A stretch of 64,000 bases of DNA from CAMPKL01 sp963817465. Its GTDB lineage: Bacteria > Acidobacteriota > Terriglobia > Bryobacterales > UBA6623. Shown one piece after another: positions 8,273 to 17,412 of this stretch. The notes under the pieces were generated by a model. The model was not told the DNA's origin. It worked only from the letters and a program-made list of their open reading frames with translations, and searched no databases. The stretch spans positions 1 to 64,000 of the forward strand of contig CAWFOP010000011.1 in assembly GCA_963817465.1 (NCBI GenBank). The letters are read 5' to 3'. Every line of letters begins with the position of its first letter. Within the stretch, counting starts at the first letter, position 1. Position numbers and translations under genes: made by a program.

Positions 8273-9814
8273 CTACCGCGCCAGGGCGACCTGACGGATA
8301 TTGAGGCTCGCGTTGGGGTTGAGGGTCATCTTGATGGCGGCATTGCCGGACAGTTCGAGCACATCGACGTCAATCATCCCGATCACTCGCGTCGTACTGC
8401 CGGGCGTGCCCTGCAAGCTCAGCCGTTGATAGAGAGCGGGATTGCCGTCCATTACGGTCTTGGTGTTGCTCAAATAGATGGTCCCGCGCAGCGTGAGACC
8501 GCCCCCGCCATGCAGGTCGTGAACCATGGTGTAACTCGGCGCGATGCGGCGCCCGAAGAAAAGCACGCCCTTGTAGGGGCCGGTGTCCGAAGCTCCCAGC
8601 AGACAGTTGCCAGTGCACGTCAAGCCGTCGGGATACGTGTAGGAGTAACTAACGCCTGAGGTCTGCCCTGCGTTGGCGGAGATGTAGAAAATGTCGCTCG
8701 CCTTCGTGGGCGCGTTATAAATGATCATGCCGCAACCGGTCTCCGTGGCCGGATCCGTGCACGGTCCCGGAGCCATGTGCGCTTGGCCGTTCGCTACGAT
8801 CTCGAAACCGCCTCCATCCATGTAGTAGACGCCGGGCTCGAAGAGAACCATGTTGTTCTTAATCGAGATTCCGCCCACGTACTTTCCCGGATGGTAGAGG
8901 ACACAGTTCTGCCCAACGGGGAGCGGACAGCCTCCGGTTTGTCCGGGTTGGCTCCCCGGAGGGGTCCTGAGAGGCACCGAAGCTCCATCGATTTCCGGGA
9001 CCGCGTCAAGTAGCGGATCGGCGATGGGCGAAGCGGGCTGCAAATAGTCGCCGGTCGTGCCCAGACTTATAGTGCCGGGGTAAACCGTAGGGCCGCCGAA
9101 ATCGCCGAAATCCGCCCCGGTTCCATTGCAACTCGTTGGACTCACAAAGCCCACTGGGCCGGCCTTGCTCAAGTCGACCACGCTTGCGGCGCCTCGAATG
9201 TCAATCGACCCGGAGTTGCTCGAATTGACTTGGATGCTCTTGGTCGGGCCGCCGCAGATCGTAACCGTCGGATTGCCGTTGATGAAGAAGGAACCGGGCA
9301 ATGTCGGGTGCAGGACGATGATCGGGACCGGCGAGAAGACATCGGTGATGACCGCGATCGCGCGCGCGGTAACGGCCGCCGGGCCCGCACCCACCATTTG
9401 AATGAAGCCGGTGTTGACGGTTCGCGTGACGGTCACGCCGATCGCCGCGGGGCTGTCATCGGCGCTGAGCGAGACGCCGGGAACCGATGCGGGAAAGTCG
9501 ACCGAAACGACATCCTGCGCCGTACGGCTAAAGCCGTGGTAGCGGGCGTAAACGCAGGGCGTTCGCGAATCGGTCGCCGTAGTGCAGGTGAAGGCGGCCG
9601 ATCCGAAGCTGTTGCCGAACGCAGCCGTGTTGGTGCTGTTGAAGGCGCTCATGATGGCCGCCTCGGCGGCCGCATCGGCGGCGGACTGCGCCAATTGCCG
9701 CTGCACGAAGAGGATGCTGGAATCGATAGCGAGTCCAATGCCTCCGAGCAAGAACGTGCCCGCTGCAAGCAGGAAGATCAGAGCGGCTTGACCGCCGCGA
9801 CGATGTCCTCTCAT
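8273..9814 (-). CDS. TadG-like pilus-assembly protein
   Basis: About 513 residues from the ATG at 9814, which has GGGAGG 6 bases upstream; the frame is also open to a TTG at 9838. The N-terminus (RRGGQAALIFLLAAGTFLLGGIGLAID) is the TadE/TadG-type pilin-like helix, followed by VQRQLAQSAADAAAEAA. The remainder is a secreted-looking Ser/Gly/Thr-rich domain with several Cys pairs (TICGGP, GGCPLPVGQNC, GPCTDPATETGCG). TadG-family proteins help assemble or anchor Flp pili. It follows the second tadE gene with 13 bases between stop and ATG. Confidence 0.8.
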   Translation of the reverse strand: MRGHRRGGQAALIFLLAAGTFLLGGIGLAIDSSILFVQRQLAQSAADAAAEAAIMSAFNSTNTAAFGNSFGSAAFTCTTATDSRTPCVYARYHGFSRTAQDVVSVDFPASVPGVSLSADDSPAAIGVTVTRTVNTGFIQMVGAGPAAVTARAIAVITDVFSPVPIIVLHPTLPGSFFINGNPTVTICGGPTKSIQVNSSNSGSIDIRGAASVVDLSKAGPVGFVSPTSCNGTGADFGDFGGPTVYPGTISLGTTGDYLQPASPIADPLLDAVPEIDGASVPLRTPPGSQPGQTGGCPLPVGQNCVLYHPGKYVGGISIKNNMVLFEPGVYYMDGGGFEIVANGQAHMAPGPCTDPATETGCGMIIYNAPTKASDIFYISANAGQTSGVSYSYTYPDGLTCTGNCLLGASDTGPYKGVLFFGRRIAPSYTMVHDLHGGGGLTLRGTIYLSNTKTVMDGNPALYQRLSLQGTPGSTTRVIGMIDVDVLELSGNAAIKMTLNPNASLNIRQVALAR

Positions 9815-9827
9815 CACACGCCTCCCG

Positions 9828-10280
9828 TCAAAAGACAATGATTCCCTCTGTCTGGGAACCCATCGAAACGTTCAAGGGCAAGACCATAAAAGGGTCATAG
9901 GGATAACTGACGCGAACGCGCACGCGCGACCCCGGCGCATTCGCCGTGGCGCCTCCCGTTGGATAGTCGACGATCACCGTAAGCTTGCTCAGGTCAATCA
10001 AGGAATTGCTCATGTAGTTGCGGGCGACGGTCTCGACTTGGGTGGTGTCGCTCGGACCGCTGGGACCGTTGACTCCCGTCCCCGAGTTGGTGCTGCCGTG
10101 GACCGACGCATAGCGCACGGCCACGCGTGACGCATTGGCGAGCGAGTCGTACACAAGAAGCATGCGACACAGCTCGAACAACGCGAGCAGCGTGAAGATC
10201 AGAAGGAAACAAACGATGGCGAACTCGACGAGAGCTTGTCCGGTGGTCTTTGGCCTCGTTGGCGATGTTTGCCTTTTCAT
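9828..10280 (-). CDS. TadE-like pseudopilin (second copy)
   Basis: 150 residues from the ATG at 10280, which overlaps the upstream stop in an ATGA quartet, indicating translational coupling. The N-terminus KTTGQALVEFAIVCFLLIFTL has the G/Q-ALVEFA motif and single hydrophobic helix of TadE. The rest is an extracytoplasmic domain with ANASRVAVRYASVHG. TadE proteins are minor pseudopilins processed by the prepilin peptidase and needed for Flp pilus assembly. Confidence 0.85.
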   Translation of the reverse strand: MKRQTSPTRPKTTGQALVEFAIVCFLLIFTLLALFELCRMLLVYDSLANASRVAVRYASVHGSTNSGTGVNGPSGPSDTTQVETVARNYMSNSLIDLSKLTVIVDYPTGGATANAPGSRVRVRVSYPYDPFMVLPLNVSMGSQTEGIIVF

Positions 10281-10804
10281 TGCAGCATCCTCATAACCGA
10301 CTGTCTCTGAATCAACTGGGGCGGGGGCGACAGGGGGATCCCGAGAACGGGCACGGTGAATAGGGCGATGTACGGCTCGTAGTCGTACGCGATATCCACC
10401 CAGGCCATCACGTAGAGCGGAGACTCCGTTCTGGCGTCCAGCGGCGGGTTCGTGTATGTCCCCGTGCCGAACGTGTTGCAGACGGGAGTACCGGTGGCCT
10501 TGTCCTCGCGACAAGCGCGCACGGCCAGGCTACTTTTGTTGAGAAGAGGCAGCGTATCCTTGGTGATCAGATCGTGAATCAAGGCCGCAGAGGGCGGGGC
10601 CGGACCTCCGACGGAGGCGCCCGCGAGCACCCAATATTGCGAACCGTGGCGAGCGGCATTCACCACCGTGATGCCGGCGTAAAACAATCCCGCGAAGTTG
10701 ACCACGTTCGCGATCAACAGCACCATAAACGGGAAAACGAAAGCGAACTCGACGAGCGATTGTCCCTCCCGCCGGTCCCTTCTTTCAACTGAGTCTTTTT
10801 TCAT
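10277..10804 (-). CDS. TadE-like pseudopilin (first copy)
   Basis: 175 residues. The N-terminus RREGQSLVEFAFVFPFMVLL matches the TadE pseudopilin motif (Gly-Gln-x-LVEFA), followed by GITVVNAARHGSQYW. Two Cys (VRACREDK and TPVCNTF) may pair. The start overlaps the stop of the DUF192 gene (ATGA at 10801-10804) and its own stop overlaps the next tadE, so three genes are coupled in a row. Confidence 0.85.
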   Translation of the reverse strand: MKKDSVERRDRREGQSLVEFAFVFPFMVLLIANVVNFAGLFYAGITVVNAARHGSQYWVLAGASVGGPAPPSAALIHDLITKDTLPLLNKSSLAVRACREDKATGTPVCNTFGTGTYTNPPLDARTESPLYVMAWVDIAYDYEPYIALFTVPVLGIPLSPPPQLIQRQSVMRMLQ

Positions 10805-11286
10805 GACGCACCGTTGCTCGCCACTTGTCGGACACGGTCACTCCGCTCATTCTCGATCGCGACTTGCGATTGCAGGTTGAGTTCCTTGAGGTGGTGAGGA
10901 CTCCAAATCGAGATCTCATCCCCCCGGCGAGTTTGCGACGCGTAAATGGTTCTCACGGGCAATTCCAATACGCTCGCCGCATCGGCTCGAAACGGCGTCA
11001 TACGAAACGGTCCGACGTTTTCCACGATGTCAAGCACCTTGAAGTTCCGGTCCAAGTAGACGACATCGATGGGAATCATCATTCCGAACGTATGCACTCC
11101 GTGGGAGGGCACCAACCAAACGGCGTGGTCGGTGCCGACCGCTCGATAGCCCAACATTCCCTTCAGTCTGCCGACAAGATTGTCAGCGACCGTGGTGTTG
11201 AGGCTCAAGAAAGACTGCCGTGTCCTGTTAAAGACACAGACCTGGACCTTGGGCATAGCAGGCGCTGCCTCTGTCAACGAAGCCAA
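10801..11286 (-). CDS. DUF192 family protein inside the Tad operon
   Basis: 161 residues. The DUF192 core is clear: VADNLVGRLKGMLGYRAVG, then HGVHTFGMMIPIDVVYLD, and DIVENVGPFRMTPFRADAASVLELP. DUF192 proteins are small beta proteins of unknown function, often secreted; this one has no evident signal peptide. It lies between tadC/31-aa peptide and tadE and is coupled to tadE by an ATGA overlap, so it is probably co-expressed with the pilus. The C-terminal 35 residues are hydrophilic and outside the family core. Confidence 0.85.
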   Translation of the reverse strand: MASLTEAAPAMPKVQVCVFNRTRQSFLSLNTTVADNLVGRLKGMLGYRAVGTDHAVWLVPSHGVHTFGMMIPIDVVYLDRNFKVLDIVENVGPFRMTPFRADAASVLELPVRTIYASQTRRGDEISIWSPHHLKELNLQSQVAIENERSDRVRQVASNGAS

Positions 11287-11339
11287 AGAGATTGCAGGCT
11301 AAGGGGGGACGTCCCGCAGCCCGTCTTGCGCGGTCGAGC

Positions 11340-11435
11340 CTAGTAAACCCGGTTGCGTCTGCGCTGTATCAGAATGAGCAGCACCACGACGAATCCGACG
11401 GCTGCGATCACGCGAATCATTGTCACGCTATCCAT
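11340..11435 (-). CDS. 31-residue single-pass membrane peptide in the Tad operon
   Basis: A small open frame between tadC and the DUF192 gene. It has AAGGAG (plus-strand 11445-11450) 9 bases before the ATG and encodes MDSVTMIRV, then a helix IAAVGFVVVLLILI, then a basic tail QRRRNRVY. The Shine-Dalgarno, the hydrophobic core and the positive-inside tail all support a real gene. It is too short for default gene callers. It might be a small accessory of the TadB/TadC platform; that is inference. Confidence 0.6.
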   Translation of the reverse strand: MDSVTMIRVIAAVGFVVVLLILIQRRRNRVY

Positions 11436-11483
11436 TTGTTTTTTCTCCTTAAGGGTGAGATGCGTACTTTCAAACTGCGCTCC

Positions 11484-12398
11484 TTAAAAGACCTCCTTCA
11501 TCGCGTCGATGATCTTGATGAAGGACGGCCCCAGAGCGACCACAAACAAAGAAGGAAAGATACAAAAGACCAAAGGAAAGATGAGCTTCACCGTCGTTTT
11601 GGCGGCGATCTCCTCCACCTCTTGCCTGCGCTGAGTCCTTAGCGACGCCGAATGGACGCGCAAGGCGGAGGCGAGACTTGTTCCGAACTGGTCGGTCTGA
11701 ATCAGCATCGCAACGAATTCGCGGATGCTCTCGACGTCGGTCCGGTCGCCCAGATTTCTCAGCGACTCCGTGCGCGTCTTGCCCGCCCGTTGTTCGAGAT
11801 TGACCAACGTAAGCTCCTCGGCGATTTCGGGTCGGCTGCTCCTCATCTCGTCGGCGACTCGCAGCAGAGCCTGGTCGAGCCCAAGGCCGGCCTCGACGCA
11901 AACGGTCAGCAAATCGAGAACTTCGGGAAGCGCCAGACGCAGCTCGAACTGGCGCTGGCGAATCTTCCAGCCCAGCCAGAAGTCCGGCGCCAAAAAGCCC
12001 AGCGCGAGCGCGAGCGAATAGACGAAGAAGGCGTTTTCTCCGTAAAGGCCCATCACGGTCGCCAGCGCCGCCAGACTGAGCGGCACGACGACCTTCGCCG
12101 TGTACAAAAACGCCAAGTGGCTGTTGCGGCGGTAGCCGGCGAGTTGGAGTCGCCGCTGGGAGACGGTGATTTCCTTCGGGCTCTTGGGCACCAGCCGCTG
12201 AATCGGATCGAAGAGGGCGGCCAACTTGTCGCTGCGAGCGTACGGCGAGTCGTCGTCAAGGGACGGCGCTTCGGCCGTGCGCCCGGATCCCGTCAAGCGG
12301 GACAGTCGGGACGACACCGTGAGTCGATAGCTGACCAGCAGGATGCCGCTGGCTACCAGCAGAAAGATCGAAATGAAGGTGATTACGGCAAGGCTCAT
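11484..12398 (-). CDS. tadC: TadC inner-membrane platform protein (T2SSF family)
   Basis: 304 residues. An N-terminal helix (AVITFISIFLLVASGILLVSY) is followed by a cytoplasmic region, then paired helices (AKVVVPLSLAALATVMGLYG, FFVYSLALALGFLAPDFWLG). The T2SSF/GspF domain follows with LPEVLDLLTVCVEAGLGLDQALLRVA, and a final helix FPLVFCIFPSLFVVALGPSFI. TadC pairs with TadB as the platform on which the CpaF ATPase acts. It is 11 bases downstream of tadB. Confidence 0.9.
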   Translation of the reverse strand: MSLAVITFISIFLLVASGILLVSYRLTVSSRLSRLTGSGRTAEAPSLDDDSPYARSDKLAALFDPIQRLVPKSPKEITVSQRRLQLAGYRRNSHLAFLYTAKVVVPLSLAALATVMGLYGENAFFVYSLALALGFLAPDFWLGWKIRQRQFELRLALPEVLDLLTVCVEAGLGLDQALLRVADEMRSSRPEIAEELTLVNLEQRAGKTRTESLRNLGDRTDVESIREFVAMLIQTDQFGTSLASALRVHSASLRTQRRQEVEEIAAKTTVKLIFPLVFCIFPSLFVVALGPSFIKIIDAMKEVF

Positions 12399-12409
12399 GA
12401 TCTACCCCT

Positions 12410-13390
12410 CTACACGCGAATGCGAATGATCTTGCGGATCAGCAGGGCTCCCACCGTCGTCAGGACAGCGGCGCCGTAAAGCATCCGGACGCCCCGGTCG
12501 TCTTTCCACAACACAGAGATGAAGTCCGGCTTCACCAAAAACAGGGCAACGCCGTAGAAGACCGGCAGCAACGCGAGAACCCAGCCCGTCAGCCGGCCCT
12601 GCGCGGTGTGGACGCGGATTTGCCGTTTCAAACGATAGCGCTCGCGTATGACGGTTGCGGTGTTCTCGAGCACCTCCGCCAGATTGCCGCCGGTTTCGCG
12701 TTGTATCAGGATGGCGGTGACCACGATGTGAACGTCTTGCACCGGCACGCGTTCGCTGAGATTGGTCAGCGCGTCGCGCAGATCGAGCCCGTAGTTTTGC
12801 TCGTCGAACGTGATTTCGAGCTCTCCCCCGATCGGGTCCGGCAGTTCCTTCGCGACCATTTCGATCCCCGCGATCAGACCGTGGCCGGCGCGTAGCGCTC
12901 TGACGATGAGGTCCAAGGCCTGGGGAAGCTGTCGCTCAAAATGCTGCAGCCGGCGTGAGCGGTGATGCATCACATAGGCGATCGGGCAAAAGGCCGCGAG
13001 CGCTCCGAATCCGACCGCAAACAGCCAGAAACTGGTCCTCCAGTAGGCGAAGATCGCTCCCAAAACACCCAAGGCGGCGCAGCGCAGAAGAAGGTCGATC
13101 GGAGTCCACTCGATGCGGCTCTGAGTCAACAGATTCTGGAGCGTACGGAATGCGTCAAGGTCGCGAACGATCCGATCGACGATCGGCAACGAACCCTCGA
13201 GCTCCTCACGCAGCAAACTGACCGATTCGTTTTCGGGATTGCGACGTTCGGCCATCCTCAGGCCTTTGAGACGCCTCTCGATTTCGCGCTTGCGATTGCG
13301 GTCTTCCGTGCCGAGCAAATACGTGGCGGCGATGACCGCACCGAATACGACCAGGAACGTGAAGCCGACGACTAGTAGAGATGCGGTCAT
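12410..13390 (-). CDS. tadB: TadB inner-membrane platform protein (T2SSF family)
   Basis: 326 residues: N-terminal helix VVGFTFLVVFGAVIAATYLLG, cytoplasmic region, paired helices near residues 105-145, then the T2SSF signature (LPQALDLIVRALRAGHGLIAGIEMVAKELPDP and GLDLRDALTNLSERVP...AILIQRETGGNLAEVLENTA). Two C-terminal helices follow. It forms the Tad platform with TadC. It is encoded between cpaF and tadC, as in other tad loci. Confidence 0.9.
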   Translation of the reverse strand: MTASLLVVGFTFLVVFGAVIAATYLLGTEDRNRKREIERRLKGLRMAERRNPENESVSLLREELEGSLPIVDRIVRDLDAFRTLQNLLTQSRIEWTPIDLLLRCAALGVLGAIFAYWRTSFWLFAVGFGALAAFCPIAYVMHHRSRRLQHFERQLPQALDLIVRALRAGHGLIAGIEMVAKELPDPIGGELEITFDEQNYGLDLRDALTNLSERVPVQDVHIVVTAILIQRETGGNLAEVLENTATVIRERYRLKRQIRVHTAQGRLTGWVLALLPVFYGVALFLVKPDFISVLWKDDRGVRMLYGAAVLTTVGALLIRKIIRIRV

Positions 13391-13422
13391 AGTTATCTCC
13401 TGCGCTATCCCCGGCGAGGGGG

Positions 13423-14703
13423 TTAGGCGACCTCCATCGGGCGCTCGAACATTTCGTGGGAGAGGTGACCGCCGGTCGCGCGAATCTGTTCGAGGAACTT
13501 CGGGCGGATGCGGCTGGGTTGGAACGAGCCGATGACCTTGCCGTCGGCGCCCAGCCCTTTGCGCGCGAAGGTGAAAACGTCCTGCATGGTGATCAGATCC
13601 TGCTCCATGCCCGTGATCTCGCAGATCTTGACGACTTTGCGGGTGCCGTCGCTCATGCGACTGAGCTGCAATACGATGCCGATCGCGGACGCAATCTGTT
13701 GCCGTACGGCGCGGTCCGGGAGATTTAGGCTGGCCATCGAAATCATCGACTCCATGCGCGATAGCGCATCGCGCGGGGAGTTGGAGTGGATGGTGGTCAT
13801 CGACCCCTCGTGACCGGTGTTCATGGCCTGGAGCATGTCGAACGCTTCGTCGCCGCGAACCTCGCCGACCACGATGCGGTCGGGTCTCATGCGCAGGCTG
13901 TTGATGACGAGCTGACGCTGACGGATCGCACCCTGGCCTTCGATGTTGGCCGGGCGGGTTTCGAGTCGAACCACGTTTTCCTGCTGAATTTGCAGTTCGG
14001 CGGCGTCCTCGATCGTGATGATGCGCTCATTGGCCGGGATGGCCTTGGAGAGCATGTTGAGGAAAGTCGTCTTGCCGCTGCCCGTTCCTCCGGAAATCAA
14101 GATGCTGATGCGAGCCTTGACGGCGGCTTGCATCAATTCGAGCATCTCGGGAGACAGACAGCGCATGTCGAGCATCTCTTGGGCGCTGACCGGGGCGCGG
14201 CCGAAGCGACGAATCGACAGCGCCGGGCCGTCGAGCGCGAGCGGAGGGATCGTGGCGTTGACGCGCGAGCCGTCGGGGAGACGCGCGTCGACCATGGGAG
14301 ACATTTCGTCGATGCGGCGGCCGACGCGAGAGACGATGCGCTGAATAATCTGCATCAGGTGGGCGTTGTCGCGAAAGCGAACGGGCGCCTTCTCGAGCCT
14401 GCCGCGGCGTTCGATGTAAACCTTGGACCAGCCGTTCACGAGAATGTCGGAGATCGTCTCGTCAGCGAGCAACGGCTCCAGCGGTCCCAAGCCGAACACC
14501 TCGTCGGCCAGCTCGCCCTTCAGGCGCAGCTTCTCCCCCGCGTTGAGGGGGACGCGGTCCTGCTCTACGATTTCGACGATCAACTCTTCGATCGCAAGGC
14601 GGGCTTTGTCGTTGTCGCTGCGGCCGAGCTTCTCGAGGTCGATCTTGGCGAGAAGCTTCTTGTGAACTTCCGCTTTGAGCTTTATGAAATCCAGGTCTTG
14701 CAT
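13423..14703 (-). CDS. cpaF: CpaF/TadA secretion ATPase
   Basis: 426 residues. The C-terminal hexameric ATPase domain has Walker A GGTGSGKTTF, Walker B-type Asp-box region (RPDRIVVGEVRG), and the His box (NTGHEGSMTTIHSNSP) typical of the VirB11/CpaF branch. The N-terminal domain contains VFGLGPLEPLLADETISDILVNG, diagnostic for CpaF. It powers Flp pilus extension and, in Tad systems, retraction. It lies between cpaE and tadB. Confidence 0.95.
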   Translation of the reverse strand: MQDLDFIKLKAEVHKKLLAKIDLEKLGRSDNDKARLAIEELIVEIVEQDRVPLNAGEKLRLKGELADEVFGLGPLEPLLADETISDILVNGWSKVYIERRGRLEKAPVRFRDNAHLMQIIQRIVSRVGRRIDEMSPMVDARLPDGSRVNATIPPLALDGPALSIRRFGRAPVSAQEMLDMRCLSPEMLELMQAAVKARISILISGGTGSGKTTFLNMLSKAIPANERIITIEDAAELQIQQENVVRLETRPANIEGQGAIRQRQLVINSLRMRPDRIVVGEVRGDEAFDMLQAMNTGHEGSMTTIHSNSPRDALSRMESMISMASLNLPDRAVRQQIASAIGIVLQLSRMSDGTRKVVKICEITGMEQDLITMQDVFTFARKGLGADGKVIGSFQPSRIRPKFLEQIRATGGHLSHEMFERPMEVA

Positions 14704-14710
14704 CGATTCC

Positions 14711-15940
14711 TCACTTCTTGCCCGAGCCGGTCAAGAAACCCCAGGCGCTCGACCTGCGAACAGGCTCCGGCTTGCCGCACGCCTGGCGGGCCATGTCGCG
14801 CAGCACCGGCAGAATCGGAGAGCGGGTCTCAAACAAAGAAACCCCGCGGTTCAACGATTCGAGCACGCGTTGGTAGTCGTTCGGCACTCTCCAAACCTTA
14901 TGGGGCTCGAGGGTGCGCGCGACGCTCGCCTCGTCCATGCCGTTCTTGCTGCGCGAACGATTGAGCACCAACTCGATCTCCGGGACGCGGCCTTTCTGAG
15001 CTTCCGTGAATGCGATGAGTCTCTTCGCATTTCGAGCTGAGGCGATGTCCGCGGAGACGACGAGATATACGCGGTTGGCCCGGCTGAAAGTGTGATGCAT
15101 CAAGTACGACGACGCCGGGCCGCCGTCGAGCACAACGTACGGGAAGCCTTTCGTCATCACGTCGAGCAGTGACGTGAAGTCGCCGTTGGGAATGGTTTGA
15201 AGGGAGGCGAACTCGTCGGGCCCGGGCAGCACGGACACACCGGAGGAGTGCTCGACCATGATCGCCTTCAAGAAGTCGCGATCCATGCGGTCGATGCTTT
15301 TCAGTGCGTCCTGCATGCTGAACTTGGGCTCGAGGCCGAGGGAAACGCCGACATCCCCCAGATGCAAGCTGAGGTCGCCGAGCGCGACGGGCTCACCCGA
15401 CTCTTCGCGTAACGCTATTGCGAAGTTCGTAGCAAGGGTGGTTGTGCCGACGCCCCCTTTCGATCCCCAAAAAGCGAAGATTTTCGGCGCTTGGGATTTG
15501 GAGACCGCACTCGCGGACCGCGGGGTCGCGGCGGGAGCGGCGAGCGCCTCGGCGAGTTGACGCGGTTCGGGCGGAAACGCGAGATACTCCCGGGCGCCGG
15601 CGCGCATGGCCTTGACGGCCAGCATCGCATCCTTGCCGCTCGAGCAGACGACGATCGGAACCTCGGGATGCGAGGCGGCGACGTGTTCGATCAGGGCAAG
15701 GGCGTCCTCTTGATTCCCATCGAGGTCGACGACGAGGGCGTCAAATGAATAATCCCTGAACGCGGCCACAGTTTTGCTGTAGTCGCCTGCAATTATAGTT
15801 TTCGCCGCCGCCGCACGGAGACTGTCGGAAAGAATCTTGCATCTCTCCGTGTCCTGCGCTGCGACGGCGACTGCCAAAGTGTCCGGCAATTGGTATTCCC
15901 CTCGGTTCGGCCTCCACGCGACGCGAACACGCACCTTCAC
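14711..15940 (-). CDS. cpaE: CpaE/TadZ pilus localisation ATPase
   Basis: 409 residues. The N-terminal third is an atypical receiver-like domain (DSLRAAAAKTIIAGDYS..., DALVVDLDGNQEDALALIEHV, REYLAFPPEP). The ParA/MinD-type ATPase follows with deviant Walker A GSKGGVGTTTLATNFA and VVLDGGPASSYLMHHTF in place of the usual DxP segment. TadZ/CpaE proteins position the pilus machinery at the pole. It starts 6 bases after the cpaB stop, the spot where other gram-negative loci often carry the secretin gene. Confidence 0.9.
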   Translation of the reverse strand: MKVRVRVAWRPNRGEYQLPDTLAVAVAAQDTERCKILSDSLRAAAAKTIIAGDYSKTVAAFRDYSFDALVVDLDGNQEDALALIEHVAASHPEVPIVVCSSGKDAMLAVKAMRAGAREYLAFPPEPRQLAEALAAPAATPRSASAVSKSQAPKIFAFWGSKGGVGTTTLATNFAIALREESGEPVALGDLSLHLGDVGVSLGLEPKFSMQDALKSIDRMDRDFLKAIMVEHSSGVSVLPGPDEFASLQTIPNGDFTSLLDVMTKGFPYVVLDGGPASSYLMHHTFSRANRVYLVVSADIASARNAKRLIAFTEAQKGRVPEIELVLNRSRSKNGMDEASVARTLEPHKVWRVPNDYQRVLESLNRGVSLFETRSPILPVLRDMARQACGKPEPVRRSSAWGFLTGSGKK

Positions 15941-15946
15941 AGCAAA

Positions 15947-16816
15947 CTATTGGAGCGGGACGTCGATCTGGCTGACGCTGGAGCCGCGAATCATCATGAC
16001 CGGGGCGGAAGTCGGCTCCGGGGGCGCCACGACAACCGGGGCCGGCGCGGGCGCGGAAGTGCGCACTGCGGGCCGCGGGGCGGGCTTGGACGGCGGCATG
16101 GCGTTGGCGTACAGTTCCCGCCGATTGACCATCGGGCCGCCCTTGTTGTCTTCACTGGTCGGCTTGTCGGAAGGGTTGCGCAGAATCAGTTGGATGCGTC
16201 CTTCGCTTGCGGCGAGGACGACGCGGGCGGAATCTTCCGGGCTGCATAGCAGAGTAACGACGTTGACTCTCTCGGGCTTGCCGTCGGCGTCCGGCTGAAT
16301 CTTCTGCCCGGCCGCCAACACCTGAACGTCCTCGAGAATCGTCTGCGTGACTTGCTCGCTCCCGCTCTGGCTGGGCATGCCCGTCAGCATGACGTCGACG
16401 CGGGAACCGGCGATCACGAACCCGGCGACGGCGACCACCTCATCGACGCGGATCGATACGGCGCGCATGCCTTCGGTAATCACGGCGCCAAGTCCGGCTC
16501 CGGAGCCCTCCGGCGCGAGTTTGCTGAGCAGCAACGGCTCGCCGTTGAAGACGGGGTAAATCAGAGGTCTGCCGATCACGTCGTCCGGCGACGAGACGGA
16601 GCCAGGAGGCTCGGCGTCGCCCGACCAGCGCACTGTCTTCAGATCGGGAGGGGTCAGCGGCACGCCGATCGGCAAATCATGGGCGGCGACGACGACTTGG
16701 CGCGTCGACGCGTCAGCCGCCGGCGTCATTGCGAGCTTGTTATAGACGAAATAGCTCGCGCCGAGAGCGACGACAAGGGCCGCCGCGAAAGTGAAAAGCA
16801 ACCGAAACTGATTCAT
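15947..16816 (-). CDS. cpaB: CpaB/RcpC pilus assembly protein
   Basis: 289 residues: N-terminal membrane anchor (RLLFTFAAALVVALGASYFVYNKL), then an SAF-like domain (VVVAAHDLPIGVPLTPPDLKTVRW...) and the RcpC domain (GMRAVSIRVDEVVAVAGFVIAGSRVDVMLT). The C-terminus is a Pro/Ala-rich tail. CpaB/RcpC is thought to bind peptidoglycan or the secretin and span the periplasm. It follows the prepilin peptidase by 9 bases. Confidence 0.9.
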   Translation of the reverse strand: MNQFRLLFTFAAALVVALGASYFVYNKLAMTPAADASTRQVVVAAHDLPIGVPLTPPDLKTVRWSGDAEPPGSVSSPDDVIGRPLIYPVFNGEPLLLSKLAPEGSGAGLGAVITEGMRAVSIRVDEVVAVAGFVIAGSRVDVMLTGMPSQSGSEQVTQTILEDVQVLAAGQKIQPDADGKPERVNVVTLLCSPEDSARVVLAASEGRIQLILRNPSDKPTSEDNKGGPMVNRRELYANAMPPSKPAPRPAVRTSAPAPAPVVVAPPEPTSAPVMMIRGSSVSQIDVPLQ

Positions 16817-16825
16817 GACGCTCCC

Positions 16826-17353
16826 CTACCAGACAAAGAACGAAATCAGAGCGCCGACGGCGATCGCCGGCGCATAGGGCATTGTGAGCGGCTCGCGATC
16901 TTCGGGCGATACGATCAGCCTTTCGCGAGCCGCTAACGGGTTGTAAATGACTTGAGCCGCTCCGGCCAATGAGCGCCGCAGCATGCCCTTTGAAAGGGCG
17001 TAACCGACGGCGAGCAGTCCGCCCGCCACCGCGGTCCAGGTCAGGGCATAAAGCGTCTGAACCGGACCAACCCACAAACCGAAGGCCGCCATCAACTTGC
17101 TGTCTCCCGAGCCGAGTCCGCCGAAAATCACTAGCGGCGCTGTCACCAACGCCGCCACGGCGAGTCCAGCCATGCCTTCGTAAATCTGGGTTCCGCCGGC
17201 CGCGAACCGCACCGCGAGTCCCGCGGCGAAGTACGCGCCTACGAGCCAGTTCGGTATTCGCCGCGTGCGGGCGTCGATGACCGCGGCCGCGAGGACCGTA
17301 ACCAACGACACCCAGAAGGCAAGTGTGGGAGATTCAATCATTTCGGGCGCCAA
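16826..17353 (-). CDS. cpaA: A24 prepilin peptidase (CpaA/TadV)
   Basis: 175 residues with about six membrane helices. Both aspartates of the aspartyl protease are present: the first in VIDARTRRIPNW and the second in the GxGD motif of FGGLGSGDSKLMAAFG. It lacks the N-terminal methylase domain of PilD, as is normal for Tad peptidases. It cleaves the Flp prepilin and TadE pseudopilins. It is the second gene of the operon. Confidence 0.9.
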   Translation of the reverse strand: MAPEMIESPTLAFWVSLVTVLAAAVIDARTRRIPNWLVGAYFAAGLAVRFAAGGTQIYEGMAGLAVAALVTAPLVIFGGLGSGDSKLMAAFGLWVGPVQTLYALTWTAVAGGLLAVGYALSKGMLRRSLAGAAQVIYNPLAARERLIVSPEDREPLTMPYAPAIAVGALISFFVW

Positions 17354-17412
17354 GGAAACGCGCGTCCCCGCATTCGAGGCGCGCGTCCGCCAGGTAACTC
17401 GATTCTCGAGAA

